From: an uncultured Selenomonadaceae bacterium
Lineage (GTDB): Bacteria; Bacillota; Negativicutes; Selenomonadales; Selenomonadaceae
Direction of reading: 5' to 3'
Assembly (NCBI GenBank): GCA_905236665.1
Contig: CAJONF010000034.1
Span: 1-22,787, forward strand
DNA length: 22,787 nucleotides
Under the pieces are notes generated by a model. The model ran no database searches and was not told where the DNA came from. It was given only the letters and a program-made list of their open reading frames with translations. Position numbers and translations under genes: made by a program. Of the stretch, positions 21,473-22,787 are shown one piece after another. Positions within the stretch are counted from its first letter, which is position 1, and each line of letters opens with the position of its first letter.

Positions 21473-22714
21473 TTACCCCCGTTGACTGACTTTTATATTC
21501 AAACGTAGCGGTCCTTGCGAAAAAGTTTCATCGCGGGCGGTGGCTGTAAGCTGAAATTTGCCTTTTACGGCGTTAATTGATTCTAAAACGTTGTAAAGTT
21601 GTTCGCCGTCCATTCTGCCGACGCTACCTGTTAGCGGGTCGCTCAAAATTCCTTTTTGCACGGCGAGACGATTTATTTCCGTCAAAAATTCTTGCAAAAC
21701 CATTTCGGATGGCGATTGACTAGAAATTTCGTAAGTTTTGGAGAAAATTTGCTCGCCTTTGCTAAAAATTAATTCGTTCGGATAAAGTTCGAGCCGTGAG
21801 CGAACAGGTTCGCCGCGAACTAAATTTCCCGCCGCAGAAATTCTCAAAACCATATCTCCGCTACTTTTTTCTATCGTTTCTATGACTTGGTGCAATTCCG
21901 GCTGATAAATCCAAACCGCAGTATCTTCTTCGCCGCCAAAACGTTCAATAATGTTTTGCGTGGCGCGTTCAGCTAAAGAATCTATATCATTTGAAATTTC
22001 TTCGCCACTTCTGCCGCCTTTTATTATTCCACTGGCTAAAATTTCTCCGGCGCGCAGGGTAATATCGCCTTCGCGGATAGCAATTATGCCTTCGCGCAGG
22101 CGATTATTACGTTCTTCGAGTTCTGTATTATCCGAAGAAAGTTTTTCGTTGTCTGAAGATAATTTTTCATTGTCGGCGGTCAAAGTTATGTTAAATTCGC
22201 CGAGTTTTTTATTATCAGCTTCCAATGCGGCATTTGAACCAATTAAATTTTCATTTTGGGCGGCTAAATCGGCGTTTGTCTGTTCAAGTTGTAAATTTCC
22301 TTCTTTCAAACGGTCGGATTCGGCGCGAAGTTCTTCTTGTTCACTTTTTAGAGCTAAAATTTCTTCTTTTGATTCGCGAAGATTAGTATTTGCACGTTCA
22401 AATTCTGTTTGCGCCTTAAAAAGATTTTCTGTGGCGTCATCCAGTTCTGCCATCGTCAAATCCATAGTTTGTCGCAATTCATCCATGCCAAAAAGCGCGG
22501 TACGAACATTTTGCGAAATTAAAACCATAAAACCGATTGAAAGTGCAGTAATTAATCCGCCTGTCAAGACAGTTACAACCATGGAAGTATGTCGCGGGCG
22601 TAAACCGAACATCGACAGACGTTTTTTCCCAATTTTTGTACCTAATTTGTCTCCGATAAAGGCAATCGCGCCGCCGGTGACAATCATAACTAAAATTAAG
22701 TAAATTCCTTCCAA
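21473..22714 (-). CDS. DUF3084 membrane-anchored coiled-coil protein
   Basis: Protein of 413 residues. The N-terminus MEGIYLILVMIVTGGAIAFIGDKLGTKIG is a membrane segment, followed by KKRLSMFGLRPRHTS and a second membrane segment (about 47-68, VVTVLTGGLITALSIGFMVL). Residues about 75-220 are a long coiled coil with tandem near-repeats such as DNEKLSSDNEKLSSDNTELE. A C-terminal domain of about 190 residues (IKGGRSGEEISNDID, then DTAVWIYQPELHQVIETIE) ends in LRLNIKVSQRG. This layout matches DUF3084, whose function is unknown. The start is TTG, just after GGGGGTGA and directly abutting the stop of the upstream reading frame. An envelope-scaffold role is a guess based on shape. Confidence 0.85.
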   Translation of the reverse strand: MEGIYLILVMIVTGGAIAFIGDKLGTKIGKKRLSMFGLRPRHTSMVVTVLTGGLITALSIGFMVLISQNVRTALFGMDELRQTMDLTMAELDDATENLFKAQTEFERANTNLRESKEEILALKSEQEELRAESDRLKEGNLQLEQTNADLAAQNENLIGSNAALEADNKKLGEFNITLTADNEKLSSDNEKLSSDNTELEERNNRLREGIIAIREGDITLRAGEILASGIIKGGRSGEEISNDIDSLAERATQNIIERFGGEEDTAVWIYQPELHQVIETIEKSSGDMVLRISAAGNLVRGEPVRSRLELYPNELIFSKGEQIFSKTYEISSQSPSEMVLQEFLTEINRLAVQKGILSDPLTGSVGRMDGEQLYNVLESINAVKGKFQLTATARDETFSQGPLRLNIKVSQRG

Positions 22715-22786
22715 TCAATCACCCCCAGCAACTTTCATTGGGCGAGAAACGCTGTAAACGCTCTCGACGCGGCGCAATTTATTCAT
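22715..22786 (-). CDS. Probable C-terminal end of an upstream gene, cut by the window edge
   Basis: An open frame reads in from the right edge and ends with TGA exactly at the base before the DUF3084 start. Within the window it gives 23 residues (MNKLRRVESVYSVSRPMKV and so on); the ATG at 22786 may be internal. The abutting stop and start and the ribosome site inside this frame fit an operon, but the protein cannot be identified. Confidence 0.4.
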   Translation of the reverse strand: MNKLRRVESVYSVSRPMKVAGGD

Positions 22787-22787
22787 C

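Noticed and set aside
22120..22200. Short tandem repeats that might suggest a CRISPR or minisatellite
   Set aside because: They encode the heptad-like coiled coil of the DUF3084 protein and are imperfect; there are no spacers.
21951..22703. 250-residue plus-strand ORF, rich in serine
   Set aside because: Exact antisense shadow of the DUF3084 coiled coil (serine codons opposite acidic and leucine codons); no ribosome site.

Overview
The window looks like a chromosomal stretch of a diderm Firmicute, most likely a member of the Negativicutes (inference; no rRNA or other marker settles it). The Firmicute side is shown by strong AGGAGG ribosome binding sites, frequent TTG and GTG starts, a YybS-like/GdpP pair, an infC-rpmI-rplT operon with a structured leader of the L20-leader type, and a short ArgA-type acetyltransferase. 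The outer-membrane side is suggested by a Wzt-type polysaccharide ABC ATPase, two CsgG-like exported proteins and a FlgT-like exported protein. The DNA is AT-rich in wobble positions and full of AAAATTTT tracts. No tRNA, rRNA, CRISPR array, transposase or phage gene was seen.

Layout. Positions 1-7107 (+): a sugar-nucleotide epimerase, a GNAT acetyltransferase, an unrecognised 231-residue protein, a chemoreceptor, a Wzt-like ABC ATPase and a TupA-type ATP-grasp protein; several of these point to surface polysaccharide. Positions 7272-10527 (+): a lone trpA overlapping an iron-type substrate-binding lipoprotein, then a protein with a degenerate GGDEF domain and an apparently intact EAL domain. 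Positions 10581-13208: speE (-), a small unknown (+), then plsC and cmk (-), which overlap by 4 bases. Positions 13329-17705 (-): rplT, rpmI, infC with its leader and promoter, then gdpP and a YybS-like membrane protein with their own promoter. Positions 17828-20891 (-): a cluster of three exported proteins (FlgT-like plus tandem CsgG-like paralogues). Positions 21067-22786 (-): a YqgF/RuvC-fold nuclease, a DUF3084 coiled-coil membrane protein, and the tail of another gene.

The most interesting structure lies outside the genes. (1) A two-copy intergenic element (4092-4276 and 18977-19114) has three hairpins. Two of its stems differ in sequence between copies yet remain paired, while the loops are identical; this is covariation visible inside one window. 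(2) Copy A is flanked by a near-perfect 27-base direct repeat that duplicates the translation start of the ABC ATPase gene, leaving a decoy 11-codon ORF. (3) The infC-rpmI-rplT operon uses ATT, GTG and TTG starts, none of them ATG; infC runs 35 bases into rpmI, and the leader has stacked and alternative helices before an intrinsic terminator. (4) The CsgG/CsgG/FlgT-like trio is a candidate envelope or flagellar-collar complex of a diderm Firmicute. All functional assignments rest on motif recognition by eye.
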